Shown piece after piece: positions 28,372 to 37,690 of a stretch of DNA of 64,000 nt (the first letter of the stretch is position 1; each line of letters opens with the position of its first letter). Made by a program: the position numbers and the translations under genes. Source of the DNA: Pseudoxanthomonas sp. GTDB lineage: Bacteria > Pseudomonadota > Gammaproteobacteria > Xanthomonadales > Xanthomonadaceae. Where the stretch lies: positions 2,294,001-2,358,000 of the forward strand of contig NZ_DASYGY010000009.1 of assembly GCF_035999195.1 (NCBI RefSeq), given 5' to 3'. Under the pieces are notes generated by a model that was given only the letters and a program-made list of their open reading frames with translations, was not told the origin of the DNA and searched no databases.

Positions 28372-29812
28372 TCAGCAGCAACGTCGCAATGCTGCCCGCG
28401 GCATCGCGTCCCTCGGCGACCGCCGTGACCACCAGATCCGCACCACGCACCGCATCGCCACCGGCGAACAGCTTCGGATGCGTGGTCTGGAACGCCAGGC
28501 GGTCGCCGCCGCCGACCACGATGCGGCCGTTCGGCGTGCCTTCCACGCCCAGCTCGGCCAGCCACGCGGGCACGCTGGGCGAGAACCCGAAAGCGATGAT
28601 CACCACGTCCGCGTCCAGCACCGATTCGCTGCCGTCGATGGGCACCGCACTCCGGCGACCGCGCTCGTCCGGTTCGCCGAGCGTCGTTTCCACCACCTGC
28701 ACGCCGGCCACGCGTCCATCCTCGCCGGCGACGATGGCCAGCGGCTGGCGGTTGAACAGGAAGCGCACGCCTTCCTCGCGCGCATTCGCCACCTCGCGCG
28801 CGGACCCGGGCATGTTGGCCTCGTCGCGGCGATAGGCGCAGGTGACCTTCGCCGCGCCAAGCCGGATGGCGCTGCGCACGCAGTCCATGCCGGTATCGCC
28901 GCCGCCCAGCACCACCACGCGCTTGCCATGCAGGTCGGGCAGCGCCAGCTTGTCTTCCCAGCCGGCGATCGGGCGGCCCCATGGATCGCTGCCGCCGACG
29001 ATGCGGCCGTTCTGCACCAGGAAGGGCAGGGCCGGCAGCACGCCGTCCAGGTCCTGTCCGGGCAGGCCGCCATCGGTGTAGCGGTAGGCGCCGGTGCCGA
29101 GGAAAACAGCGTCGTAGTCGTCCAGCAACTGCGACAGGGCGACATCGCGACCGACGTCCACGCCCAGGCGGAACTCCACGCCCATGCCTTCCAGTACCTC
29201 GCGGCGCGTGGCGATGACGCGCTTGTCGAGCTTGAAGCTGGGAATGCCGAACTGCAGCAGGCCGCCGATCTGTTCATAGCGGTCGTAGACCACCGCCTGG
29301 ATGCCGGCGCGCGCCAGACGGTCCGCGCACCCCAGGCCCGCAGGCCCCGCGCCGATCACCGCCACGCGCTTGCCGGTCGGCTGCACGTCGCGCAGGTCCG
29401 GCCGCCAGCCGTTGGCCAGCGCGGTGTCGACGATGTACTTCTCCGCCGCACCGATGGTGACCGCGCCGAATTCCTCCAGCGTGCAGCTGCCTTCGCACAG
29501 GCGGTCCTGCGGGCAGACACGTCCGCAGACTTCCGGCAGCGGATTGGTGGAATGGCACAGTTCCGCCGCTTCCTCGATGCGGTTCTCCTGCAGCAGCTGC
29601 AGCCACTGCGGGATGGCGTTGTGCACCGGGCACTTCCAGCTGCAGTAGGGATTGCCGCAGTCCAGGCAACGGCCGGCCTGGTACTGCGCCTCCTCCTTAC
29701 CGAACCTGCCGTACAGCTCGCCCCAGTCGCCGGACGTGCGCAGTTCCAGCGGAATGCGCTGCGGCATCGTCCGCGGCAGGTCGAGGAACTGGAATACCTG
29801 CTTCTTGCTCAT
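28367..29812 (-). CDS. gltD: Glutamate synthase, small subunit
   Basis: 481 residues from the ATG at 29812. Cys-rich Fe-S cluster region (CLDCGNPYC, CGRVCPQDRLCEGSC; about 45-110), FAD GxGxxG (VAVIGAGPAGLG) and NADPH GxGxxG (VVVLGGGDTGMD). It passes NADPH electrons to GltB. The upstream gltB gene is 205 bases away, longer than usual, because palindromes lie between. Its stop codon is inside the family B repeat. Confidence 0.97.
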   Translation of the reverse strand: MSKKQVFQFLDLPRTMPQRIPLELRTSGDWGELYGRFGKEEAQYQAGRCLDCGNPYCSWKCPVHNAIPQWLQLLQENRIEEAAELCHSTNPLPEVCGRVCPQDRLCEGSCTLEEFGAVTIGAAEKYIVDTALANGWRPDLRDVQPTGKRVAVIGAGPAGLGCADRLARAGIQAVVYDRYEQIGGLLQFGIPSFKLDKRVIATRREVLEGMGVEFRLGVDVGRDVALSQLLDDYDAVFLGTGAYRYTDGGLPGQDLDGVLPALPFLVQNGRIVGGSDPWGRPIAGWEDKLALPDLHGKRVVVLGGGDTGMDCVRSAIRLGAAKVTCAYRRDEANMPGSAREVANAREEGVRFLFNRQPLAIVAGEDGRVAGVQVVETTLGEPDERGRRSAVPIDGSESVLDADVVIIAFGFSPSVPAWLAELGVEGTPNGRIVVGGGDRLAFQTTHPKLFAGGDAVRGADLVVTAVAEGRDAAGSIATLLLT

Positions 29813-29828
29813 GAGGACAGTACCTGAT

Positions 29829-30003
29829 TCCCCTCTCCCTTGATGGGAGAGGGTGGCCGAAGGCCGGGAGAAGGTGAGCCGGAGCCGGTTGCGGCGAAGC
29901 GCCACGCCATCGCATCGAGTGCACGGAAGCAACGGCACGCGTCGCTGCGCTCGCGCCCCCTCTCCTGCCCTGCGGGCATCCTCCCCCGCGAGGGGGGAGG
30001 AGA
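29829..30003. repeat. Palindrome-rich insert between gltB and gltD
   Basis: CCCCTCTCCC-TTGAT-GGGAGAGGG followed by GGCCGAAGGCC, and further on GGGGCGC-rich stems (CCTCCCCCGCGAGGGGGGAGG). Related in character to 45631-45796. It could reduce gltD expression relative to gltB. Confidence 0.6.
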
Positions 30004-30017
30004 AAGGCCGAGCGCAC

Positions 30018-33000
30018 TCATGCCGCCCGCCTCAGGGTCTCGTTGAGCGAATCGATGCTCGCCGCCTTCGGCTTCACCAGCCAGAACTTGCCCACGTAGT
30101 CGCGGAACTCGTCGAGGATCTGCTGTGCCCAGATGCTGCCGGTCAGTTCGCGATGGCGGCTGATCAGCGTGTGCAGGTGCTGGCGATGGCTCTCGAAGCC
30201 TTCCGGGCTGATGCGGTGGATGTCGATCAGTTCGTGGTTGTAGCGGTCGACGAAATCGCGGTCCAGGTCGAGCACGTAGGCGAGGCCACCGGTGAAGCCG
30301 GCGCCGAAGTTCAGGCCCACCTTGCCCAGCACCAGCACGATGCCGTCGGTCATGTACTCGCAGCAGTGGTCGCCGGCGCCTTCGATCACCGCCAGCGCGC
30401 CCGAGTTGCGCACGCCGAAGCGCTCGCCCGCACGTCCCGCCGCGAACAGTTCGCCGCCGGTCGCGCCGTACAGGCAGGTGTTGCCGATGATCGGCGTGTT
30501 GCGGGCCTCGAAGCGCGCGCCGCGCGGCGGACGCACCACCAGCCGGCCGCCGGCCATGCCCTTGCCCACGTAGTCGTTGGCTTCGCCTTCCAGCTCCATC
30601 TGCAGGCCGCCGGCGTTGAACGCGCCGAAGCTCTGCCCGGCGGCGCCGCGGAAGCGCAGGTTGAGCGGCGCATCGGCCATGCCCTGGTTGCCGTGCTGGC
30701 GCGCGATGGCGCCGGACAGGCGGGTGCCGATGCTGCGGTCGGTGTTGTGGATCAGGAAGCGATGGTCGCCACCGGTCTTCTTGCGGATCGGCTCGGCGAG
30801 CAGACCGTCGAGCTGCGTGGCCAGGCTGTCCGGCGATTCGTACAGGCGCTGCGCCGCGCAGCCGCCGCTGTCGACCTTCGCGCCCTTCAGCAGGCGCGAC
30901 AGGTCGATGTTGACGCCTTCGCGCGGCGATACGTCGATCTGCTGCAGCAGGTCGGTGCGGCCGACGATCTCGTCCAGCGATCGCGCGCCCAGGTACGACA
31001 GCCACTGCCGCACTTCCTCGGACAACAGGCGGAAGAAGTTCTCCACGCGCTCGGGCAGGCCGGTGAAGTATTGCGTGCGCAGGCGCTCGTCCTGCGTGGC
31101 CACGCCGGTCGCGCAGTTGTTGAGGTGGCAGATGCGCAGGTACTTGCAGCCGAGCACGATCATCGGGCCGGTGCCGAAGCCGAAGCTGTCCGCGCCGAGC
31201 AGGGCGGCCTTGACCACGTCCAGGCCGGTCTTCAGGCCGCCGTCGGTCTGCAGCACGGTGCGGTCGCGCAGCTGGTTCACGACCAGCGCGTGATGCGCTT
31301 CGGCCACGCCGAGTTCCCACGGCACGCCGGCGTAGCGGATCGAACTGACCGGGCTGGCGCCGGTGCCGCCGTCGTGGCCGGAAATGGTGATCAGATCGGC
31401 GCCCGCCTTCACCACGCCGGCGGCGATGGTGCCCACGCCCGCATGGCTGACCAGCTTCACCGAGACCAGCGCGTTCGGGTTGACCTGCTTGAGGTCGTAG
31501 ATCAGCTGGGCGAGGTCTTCGATCGAATAGATGTCGTGGTGCGGCGGCGGCGAGATCAGGCCGATGCCGGGCTTGGCATAGCGCAGGCGCGCGATCAGCT
31601 CGTTGACCTTGTGGCCGGGAAGCTGGCCGCCTTCGCCGGGCTTGGCGCCCTGCGCGACCTTGATCTGCAGCACCTCGGCATTGACCAGGTATTCCGGGGT
31701 CACGCCGAAGCGGCCGGACGCGACCTGCTTGATCTTGCTGCGCTTCTCGGTGCCGTAGCGTGCGGGGTCCTCGCCGCCCTCACCGGAGTTGCTGCGTCCA
31801 CCAAGGCGGTTCATCGCGATGGCGAGCGCCTCGTGCGCTTCGGGCGACAGCGCGCCGAGCGAGATCGCCGCGGTATCGAAGCGGCGCAGCAGGTCGGTGG
31901 CGTCGGCCACCTCGTCGATCGGCGTCGGCACCTCGGCCTTCTTCAGCTGCAGCAGATCGCGCAGCGCCGACGGCGGGCGCGAGTTCACGGCGTCCGCATA
32001 GGCCTGCCAGTCGCGGGCGTCGCCGGTGCGCGTCGCGCGCTGCAGCGTCATCACCACGTCCGGGTTGTACATGTGGTACTCGCCGCCGTGCACGTACTTC
32101 AGCAGGCCGCCGACCTCCGGCGATTCGCGGTCGTTCCACGCGCGCGCGTCGAGCTGGCGTGCTTCCAGGTCGAGCCGCTCGAAGCCGACACCGCCGATGC
32201 GCGCAGGCGTTTCGGCGAAGCACAGGTCCACCACGTCCGGATCCAGGCCGACGATCTCGAACAGCTGCGCACCGCGGTAGCTGCTGATGGTGCAGATGCC
32301 CATCTTCGAGATGATCTTCGACAGGCCCTTGTAGATGCCCTTGCGGTAGCTGCGGCCGATCTGCGTCTGCTCGCCACCCTTCTTGATCTGCAGGATGCCG
32401 CGCCGGCCCAGGTCGAACAGCGTCTGGTAGGCCAGGTACGGATACACCGCGGTGGCGCCCACGCCGATCAGGCAGGCCATGTGGTGCGGATCGCGCGCGG
32501 TGCCGGTCTCGACGATCAGGTTGACGTCGCAGCGCAGACCCACGCGGCAGAGGTGGTGGTGCACCGCGCCCGTAGCCAGCAGCGCATGCGCCATCGGCCG
32601 GCCCGGCTGCGGGTAGCGGTCCGATAACAGCAGCATGACGTCGCCATCGCGCGCGGCCTGCTCGGCTTCGCGGCATATCCGCTCCAGGCCGGCCTTGAGG
32701 CCTTCGTCGGGCGCGTACGACAGGTCGATCAGGCGATTCTTCTCGACGTACTGCGGCATCTTCAGCAACTGCCGCAGCTTGCGCTGGCTCAGCACCGGCG
32801 AATTGAGGATGACGTGGTTCACCGTCTCCGCGCCGGCGTGGAAGATGTTGGTCTCGCGTCCCAGCTGCGTGGTTAGCGACATCACGCAGTCTTCGCGCAG
32901 CGGATCGATCGGCGGGTTGGTGACCTGCGCGAACGCCTGGCGGAAGTAGTCGTACAGCGGCCGCGTCTGCCGGCTCAGCACGGCCATCGGCGTGTCGTCG

Positions 33001-34490
33001 CCCATCGAGCCGGTGGCTTCCTGCTCGGTTTCCGCCAGCGGGCGCAGCACGCCCTCGACTTCCTCCGAGGTCAGCTGGAACAGCTTGTGGTAACTGCGCA
33101 GCGTCTTCTCGTCGAACGGTTCCTCGACCAGCGACGGATCGATCAGTTCGGTCTGCAGGTAGGTCACGCCCTGGTGCAGCCACTGCTTGTACGGGGCGCG
33201 GCCGCGGTTGATGCGGTCCACCGCTTCGCTGTCGAGCAGGTCGCCGCGGCGCAGGTCGATGGCCATCATCTCGCCCGGCCCCAGCTTGCCCTTGCGGGTG
33301 ACGCGTTCGGCCGGCACTTCCCACACGCCGGCCTCGCTGGCGACGATGAAGTGGCGGTCGCTGGTCAGCATCCAGCGCGCGGGGCGCAGGCCGTTGCGGT
33401 CCAGCGTGCACGCGGCGTAGCGCGCGTCCATCGAGACGATGCCGGCGGGACCGTCCCACGGTTCGGTGTTCAGGCCGTAGAACTCGTAGAACGCGGCCAG
33501 GTCGGCGTCCTTGAACTCCAGCGACTGCGTGGCCGGCGGCACCAGGATGCGCAGCGCCTGGATCAGCTCCATGCCGCCGGCGACCAGCAGTTCCAGCATG
33601 TTGTCCAGGCTCTGCGAATCGGACCCGTGCATCGAGATGACCGGGTCGAATTCGCCGATGTCGAACCACGGCGTCTTCCACACCTTGCTGCGCGCCTGCG
33701 CCCAGCGGCGGTTGCCCTCGATGGTATTGATCTCGCCGTTGTGCGCCAGCAGGCGGAACGGATGCGCCAGCGGCCAGCGTGGCAGCGTGTTGGTGGAGAA
33801 GCGCTGGTGGAACACCACGGCGCTGCTGGACAGTTCCGCGCGCTGCAGATCGGGATAGAACGTCGCCAGCTTGTCCGGCAGCACCATGCCCTTGTAGCCG
33901 ATCGCATGCGGCGACAGCGTGACCACGTAGAAATCCGGTTCGGTGGTGCGCAGCTGCTGTTCGGCGCGGCGGCGCGCGAGGAACAGCGCCAGTGCGAAGG
34001 CTTCGTCCTTCTGGCCTTCGTCGGCTTCGACGAAAAGCTGCTCGATGCGCGGCAGGGTGTCCTTGGCGAGCTGGCCGCACACCGCGTCGTTGGTCGGCGG
34101 CACGCGCCAGCCCTTCACCGCGACGCCGGTGCGGAACAGTTCGGCTTCCAGCGTGGCGCGGCACTGCGCCGCGCGCGCCTCGTCGTGCGGCAGGAACACC
34201 AGGCCGGATGCGAAGCGCGCGCCGACGGCGATGTTCGCCTCGCCGGCGAGCGCACGCAGGAAGGCGTCGGGTTTGCGGATCAGCAGGCCGCAGCCGTCAC
34301 CGGTGAGACCGTCGGCGGCCACGCCACCGCGATGGGTCATGCGCGACAGCGCGGCGATGGCCGTATCGACCAGCGCACGCGAAGGCTGGTCGTCGAGTTG
34401 CGCGATCATGCCGAAGCCACAGGCATCGCGCTCGTCGTTCGGGTCGTAGAGACCCTGTTCAAAGCCGCCTTGGCGATTGCGAGGGGCCAT
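30018..34490 (-). CDS. gltB: Glutamate synthase, large subunit
   Basis: 1490 residues. Class II amidotransferase Cys C24 (ERDACGFGM) follows a short propeptide; the glutaminase domain, central domain, FMN-binding synthase domain (GAKPGEGGQLPG, ISPPPHHDIYSIEDL, SGHDGGTGASP) and C-terminal beta-helix domain are in the usual order. It makes two glutamates from glutamine and 2-oxoglutarate. ATG at 34490; no similarity upstream of it. Confidence 0.98.
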   Translation of the reverse strand: MAPRNRQGGFEQGLYDPNDERDACGFGMIAQLDDQPSRALVDTAIAALSRMTHRGGVAADGLTGDGCGLLIRKPDAFLRALAGEANIAVGARFASGLVFLPHDEARAAQCRATLEAELFRTGVAVKGWRVPPTNDAVCGQLAKDTLPRIEQLFVEADEGQKDEAFALALFLARRRAEQQLRTTEPDFYVVTLSPHAIGYKGMVLPDKLATFYPDLQRAELSSSAVVFHQRFSTNTLPRWPLAHPFRLLAHNGEINTIEGNRRWAQARSKVWKTPWFDIGEFDPVISMHGSDSQSLDNMLELLVAGGMELIQALRILVPPATQSLEFKDADLAAFYEFYGLNTEPWDGPAGIVSMDARYAACTLDRNGLRPARWMLTSDRHFIVASEAGVWEVPAERVTRKGKLGPGEMMAIDLRRGDLLDSEAVDRINRGRAPYKQWLHQGVTYLQTELIDPSLVEEPFDEKTLRSYHKLFQLTSEEVEGVLRPLAETEQEATGSMGDDTPMAVLSRQTRPLYDYFRQAFAQVTNPPIDPLREDCVMSLTTQLGRETNIFHAGAETVNHVILNSPVLSQRKLRQLLKMPQYVEKNRLIDLSYAPDEGLKAGLERICREAEQAARDGDVMLLLSDRYPQPGRPMAHALLATGAVHHHLCRVGLRCDVNLIVETGTARDPHHMACLIGVGATAVYPYLAYQTLFDLGRRGILQIKKGGEQTQIGRSYRKGIYKGLSKIISKMGICTISSYRGAQLFEIVGLDPDVVDLCFAETPARIGGVGFERLDLEARQLDARAWNDRESPEVGGLLKYVHGGEYHMYNPDVVMTLQRATRTGDARDWQAYADAVNSRPPSALRDLLQLKKAEVPTPIDEVADATDLLRRFDTAAISLGALSPEAHEALAIAMNRLGGRSNSGEGGEDPARYGTEKRSKIKQVASGRFGVTPEYLVNAEVLQIKVAQGAKPGEGGQLPGHKVNELIARLRYAKPGIGLISPPPHHDIYSIEDLAQLIYDLKQVNPNALVSVKLVSHAGVGTIAAGVVKAGADLITISGHDGGTGASPVSSIRYAGVPWELGVAEAHHALVVNQLRDRTVLQTDGGLKTGLDVVKAALLGADSFGFGTGPMIVLGCKYLRICHLNNCATGVATQDERLRTQYFTGLPERVENFFRLLSEEVRQWLSYLGARSLDEIVGRTDLLQQIDVSPREGVNIDLSRLLKGAKVDSGGCAAQRLYESPDSLATQLDGLLAEPIRKKTGGDHRFLIHNTDRSIGTRLSGAIARQHGNQGMADAPLNLRFRGAAGQSFGAFNAGGLQMELEGEANDYVGKGMAGGRLVVRPPRGARFEARNTPIIGNTCLYGATGGELFAAGRAGERFGVRNSGALAVIEGAGDHCCEYMTDGIVLVLGKVGLNFGAGFTGGLAYVLDLDRDFVDRYNHELIDIHRISPEGFESHRQHLHTLISRHRELTGSIWAQQILDEFRDYVGKFWLVKPKAASIDSLNETLRRAA

Positions 34491-34579
34491 GTGTCGCCTC
34501 AAACCGGAGTGACGGCGACACCGTGCCCTGCCCACGCAGCGGCACTTCGAAATGTCACCGGAAACCCGACTAAATCACA

Positions 34580-34644
34580 GTTGTTGCGATGCCGCAACAA
34601 CACCTATTAGTAGCCACTGCGTTGGTTGCAAGAGCAACTTTTTT
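34580..34644. promoter_or_regulatory. Palindromes upstream of gltB (possible operator/leader)
   Basis: GTTGTTGCG-ATGC-CGCAACAAC (34580-34601) is a perfect 9-bp dyad. A second one, GTTGC-AAGA-GCAAC followed by six Ts, lies at 34625-34644 and shares the GTTG-TTGC core. They sit about 90-155 bases upstream of the gltB start within a 365-base gap (34491-34855) that otherwise holds nothing I recognise. They could bind a nitrogen regulator; on the plus strand the second looks like a weak terminator. Confidence 0.4.
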
Positions 34645-34855
34645 CTGGCCGTTTCGTTGCGTTTTACTCGCGATGTGGACGGGCACCACGCACGTGTCAG
34701 CGATGGCAGATCAAGCGGCCAATTTCGCCATGCGATGGACCGGCGGAATGGAAGAACGGGCGGCCGGCCCGCGTGTTCACGCAAATGGCGGGCCGATGCG
34801 GTAATAAGGTCACCGGCCGGTATGCCCGGCGGATATCTGACACGGAGGTTGGACC

Positions 34856-35605
34856 ATGTCCGGACGCATTGCGCACTTGCTCGGCACCGTCGGGACGGCG
34901 ACGCTGGCCCTGCTCATGCTGCCACTGCTGGCGGCCTGCCAGACGCCAGGGCCCGTGGGCCGCATCGTCACGCCCTCGAAGGTGGAGCAATCCGATCCAC
35001 CGTTGAACCCGAACCCGATGCACGTCGTCCGACTGCATGGCCGCGCGCCGGAGACGCTCGACTTCCGCTTCCGCGTCGCCTTCGCCTCCACCAACCGCGA
35101 AGGCGATTGCTGGAACCATGCGGGGTTCTGGGAAGGCGGAGGCGCGAAGACGTTCGCCTATGACATCTACCCGGTCCGCAGGGGAGATACGTGGGAAGCC
35201 GATCTGGTGGTGGACCGCTACCTGTCGGGGCGGTGTGCATGGAACATCCGGGGCAACGCGATGATCATGGTGGAGCCGACGGATGCCCGCGAGGGCGACA
35301 CGTTCGTGGAGGGCATGCGACTGGTGGTCGGCGATGCTCGTGGCCGGGATGAGAACGCGCCGCGCTGCCAGCCTGGCAATCCACGGTGCTCGGAGGAACG
35401 CAGCAGGCGTCTTTCCAATTCCGACGACACCATTCCCGTAGAAGTACGGTGCAAGCGTGTCAAGCCACCACCGCTCCCAGCCCGAGGCACGGTGTTCATC
35501 TGCAACGAGTTTCCCGAGTACAAGACCACGCATCTGCTCCAGAACAGTACCCGCCGTGTCCGGATCGAGCTGTACGACCTGGATCATGACGAACGCCAAG
35601 ACTAG
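34856..35605 (+). CDS. Lipoprotein, candidate immunity protein of the adjacent lipase
   Basis: 249 residues. Signal peptide with lipobox LAAC (C28). The mature part is rich in charged residues and contains at least six Cys, suggesting disulphides in the periplasm. CGGAGG ahead of the ATG is a good ribosome site. It lies 29 bases upstream of a lipase-like gene that has no signal peptide; small lipoprotein plus lipase is the layout of effector/immunity pairs. I cannot show the interaction from sequence. Confidence 0.75.
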   Translation: MSGRIAHLLGTVGTATLALLMLPLLAACQTPGPVGRIVTPSKVEQSDPPLNPNPMHVVRLHGRAPETLDFRFRVAFASTNREGDCWNHAGFWEGGGAKTFAYDIYPVRRGDTWEADLVVDRYLSGRCAWNIRGNAMIMVEPTDAREGDTFVEGMRLVVGDARGRDENAPRCQPGNPRCSEERSRRLSNSDDTIPVEVRCKRVKPPPLPARGTVFICNEFPEYKTTHLLQNSTRRVRIELYDLDHDERQD

Positions 35606-35634
35606 ACCGCGATACACCAACAGGGACGTCGAGA

Positions 35635-36915
35635 ATGAGCGAACACACGATTCCGGATCCGCCCGCCGAATGGTCACGTGGCGTGGATCACGAGAAAGAG
35701 CTCCAGCTGGCCCGCTTCAGTCGAGTCAGCTATCTGGATCAGAACGAGATCCACAACCGAAACCCGCAGGTCAATCCAGATTGGCCACACCTTTTCGCGG
35801 AAGATCTCGGAGAAGCAATGTGGGAGCGCGTGTCGTACGACGACCACGCCAGAACCGGCCTCGTCATCCACGCCTTCGCCAACCAAGCCGAGAAGCGCAT
35901 CGTCATCGCCGTCCGCGGGAGCGACGATCCGCTGGACTGGAAGGGTCCGAACATCGCGGTGGCGCGCGATGGCGAACTGCTCGATCTGATGGGCGCGCCT
36001 GCGCCGGCCACCGACCGCACACGGGCGCAGATGGCCCGGGTGCAGGAGGCGTTGCTGCCCGGCGATGCGTGGGACCCGCAGTTCCGGCAGGCGCTCGACT
36101 TTGCCAAGCGCGTGCACGACACCTACGGCCGCCATGACTACCGGATCGAGGTGACCGGCCACTCGGCAGGCGGTGCGCATGCGCAGGTGCTCAGCCATAC
36201 CTTCGGCTGGGGTGGACGCACCTTCGACGCACCCGGGGCCGCGAACATCGTGGCGTCGGACGGGTATCGGCAGTGGCTTGGCGAGCACCGGATGACACCC
36301 GTGCAGGCACCGGACTTCCGGGCGGATGCGTTCGATGGCGGCTTCCTCAACTACAAGGTCAACAACAGCGTGGTCTCGCACCAGACCGGGCCGCATATCG
36401 GTGCATCGCAGTCGATATCCAGCCTGGAGGGGCGAGAAGGTTTCGGATCGCACGCGCGCTATGTCGCCGGCTTGGTCGGAGGTGGTCTGAGCGAGACACC
36501 GCTGGCCGGCCAGGCGATCAAGGCGAGCGGGCTTGGGAGGTTGGGCAACCTGGTGGGACCGGTCGCGCATGGCAGCCAGCACGGCGTGGATGCGCTGGAC
36601 CGCCACGACATGAGCCGCATCGTGGGCGTGTTCGAGGAAGCGGTGCGTCGGCAGGAGCAGGGCGAGCGGCAGCCGCTGCCCATCTTCGGCGAGCGTGCCT
36701 TGCCTCCCGAGCCGCCGCTGGCAAGCCGCGAAGCACCGCCGCATGGGGCCACGTTCCCGGCGACCGGCCCTACGCTGTTCAGCGGAGCCGGCCGCGAGGC
36801 GCTGACACGCATGCTCGACGCGGCATCGAGGGGTGATGCGGACGCCTGCCGGGCTGCGATGGAGCGCCTGCATGCTTCGCCCGATGCGCATGCGTGGCTG
36901 AAGAACGGGCAGTAG
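35635..36915 (+). CDS. Mbeg1-like alpha/beta-hydrolase lipase, candidate antibacterial effector
   Basis: 426 residues. IAVRGSDDPLDW (91-102), the nucleophile elbow VTGHSAGG with Ser177, and GRTFDAPGAAN (194-203) are those of Mbeg1-like (DUF2974) lipases. Residues about 215-330 are polar, and the C-terminal 90 residues (helical, ending AWLKNGQ) have no family I can name. There is no signal peptide. A known Xanthomonas T4SS effector is an Mbeg1-like lipase next to an immunity lipoprotein, but the Xanthomonas secretion domain (XVIPCD) is not visible here. A housekeeping lipase is the alternative. Confidence 0.75.
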   Translation: MSEHTIPDPPAEWSRGVDHEKELQLARFSRVSYLDQNEIHNRNPQVNPDWPHLFAEDLGEAMWERVSYDDHARTGLVIHAFANQAEKRIVIAVRGSDDPLDWKGPNIAVARDGELLDLMGAPAPATDRTRAQMARVQEALLPGDAWDPQFRQALDFAKRVHDTYGRHDYRIEVTGHSAGGAHAQVLSHTFGWGGRTFDAPGAANIVASDGYRQWLGEHRMTPVQAPDFRADAFDGGFLNYKVNNSVVSHQTGPHIGASQSISSLEGREGFGSHARYVAGLVGGGLSETPLAGQAIKASGLGRLGNLVGPVAHGSQHGVDALDRHDMSRIVGVFEEAVRRQEQGERQPLPIFGERALPPEPPLASREAPPHGATFPATGPTLFSGAGREALTRMLDAASRGDADACRAAMERLHASPDAHAWLKNGQ

Positions 36916-37033
36916 CGCCTGCTCGCGCAGCAAGGAATCGCGCCATCGCACGATGCGCCCGGCGCTGGCTCCGTTGACGAATCGCGCCGCAGGGAAGAAC
37001 CCGGCTTTGCCAGGTAAGGCGCGGCCAGAGTAA

Positions 37034-37063
37034 GGAAAACGCCGTCCGTGCAAGACGGACGGC
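37034..37063 (-). terminator. Rho-independent terminator after the I78 inhibitor gene
   Basis: Minus strand: GCCGTCCGT, loop CTTGC, ACGGACGGC, then GTTTTCC. It ends 29 bases past the stop codon. Confidence 0.85.
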
Positions 37064-37091
37064 GCAGGGCTGCCCGGCAACGCGGGCGAGG

Positions 37092-37457
37092 TCAGCCGCA
37101 GTTGACCGAGGTCGCGGCGCCCTTGTCATCGAGGATGATGTTCAGGCGGTTCGGATTGAAGTCCATCGTCGCGGCATCGCCCGGCTTGAGGGCGCGCACG
37201 GCCTCGGACTTGCTGTCGGTCTTGGCCTGTTCGATCTCCTGGTCGGTCGGCGTCTTGCCGATGATCCACTGCGCCTGGGTGTCGTCGCAGGTGCCGGCGA
37301 GTTCCGTGGGTGCCGGTTGTGCGGGCGCGGGTGTCGCGGCTTCGCTGGCGGCGGCCTGGGACTGCTCGGCGGCGGCGGTCTGTTCGTCGGCATCGGGTGC
37401 GGTGCACGCGGCCAGCGACAGGGTCAGCAGCAGGGCGGGGATCGCCGTTCGGATCAT
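37092..37457 (-). CDS. Peptidase inhibitor I78-family lipoprotein
   Basis: 121 residues. Lipobox LAAC (C18), an Ala/Pro/Glu linker to about 55, then the I78 domain: CDDTQAQWIIGKTPTD, NRLNIILDD, and TSVNCG at the C-terminus with a likely disulphide. I78 proteins inhibit serine proteases. It stands alone with its own terminator. Confidence 0.92.
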   Translation of the reverse strand: MIRTAIPALLLTLSLAACTAPDADEQTAAAEQSQAAASEAATPAPAQPAPTELAGTCDDTQAQWIIGKTPTDQEIEQAKTDSKSEAVRALKPGDAATMDFNPNRLNIILDDKGAATSVNCG

Positions 37458-37568
37458 GCGGAGCTCCGGAGGATGGGTCTGAAGGAGAGATTACGCACCG
37501 GACATTCGCTAGTCGTTAAGCAGGGTGCGGCAGGTTCCGTCGATCAGGCGCGGCCGCCTCGATGCCGC

Positions 37569-37670
37569 TCGTGGTGAGCCTGTCGAGCCACATGCTTCGC
37601 GGAACAACGGGGCTGCCCTGGTCTGCCTCGGCATCGCAAGGCCTGTGGTTCGACGGGCTCACCACGAACG
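37569..37670. repeat. Palindromic intergenic repeat, family E
   Basis: TCGTGGTGAGCCTGTCGAGC is mirrored by GTTCGACGGGCTCACCACGA about 60 bases on. It fills most of the 233-base gap 37458-37690. Confidence 0.8.
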
Positions 37671-37690
37671 GGCCGGAAACCCGGGTCTGC

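Noticed and set aside
29853..32627. 924-codon plus-strand frame over gltB
   Set aside because: Antisense shadow of gltB; no domain recognised.
34620..34650. GTTGC hairpin plus T-run as terminator on the plus strand
   Set aside because: The stem is only 5 bp and no plus-strand gene ends nearby; kept instead as a possible regulatory dyad.
34697..35677. Minus-strand frame of 326 codons over the lipoprotein gene
   Set aside because: The plus-strand frame has a signal peptide, lipobox and a good ribosome site; the minus frame has no start signal or similarity.
36550..36915. XVIPCD secretion domain in the lipase C-terminus
   Set aside because: The region is short, lacks the conserved pattern I know for that domain and is not Gln-rich, so T4SS delivery is not claimed.
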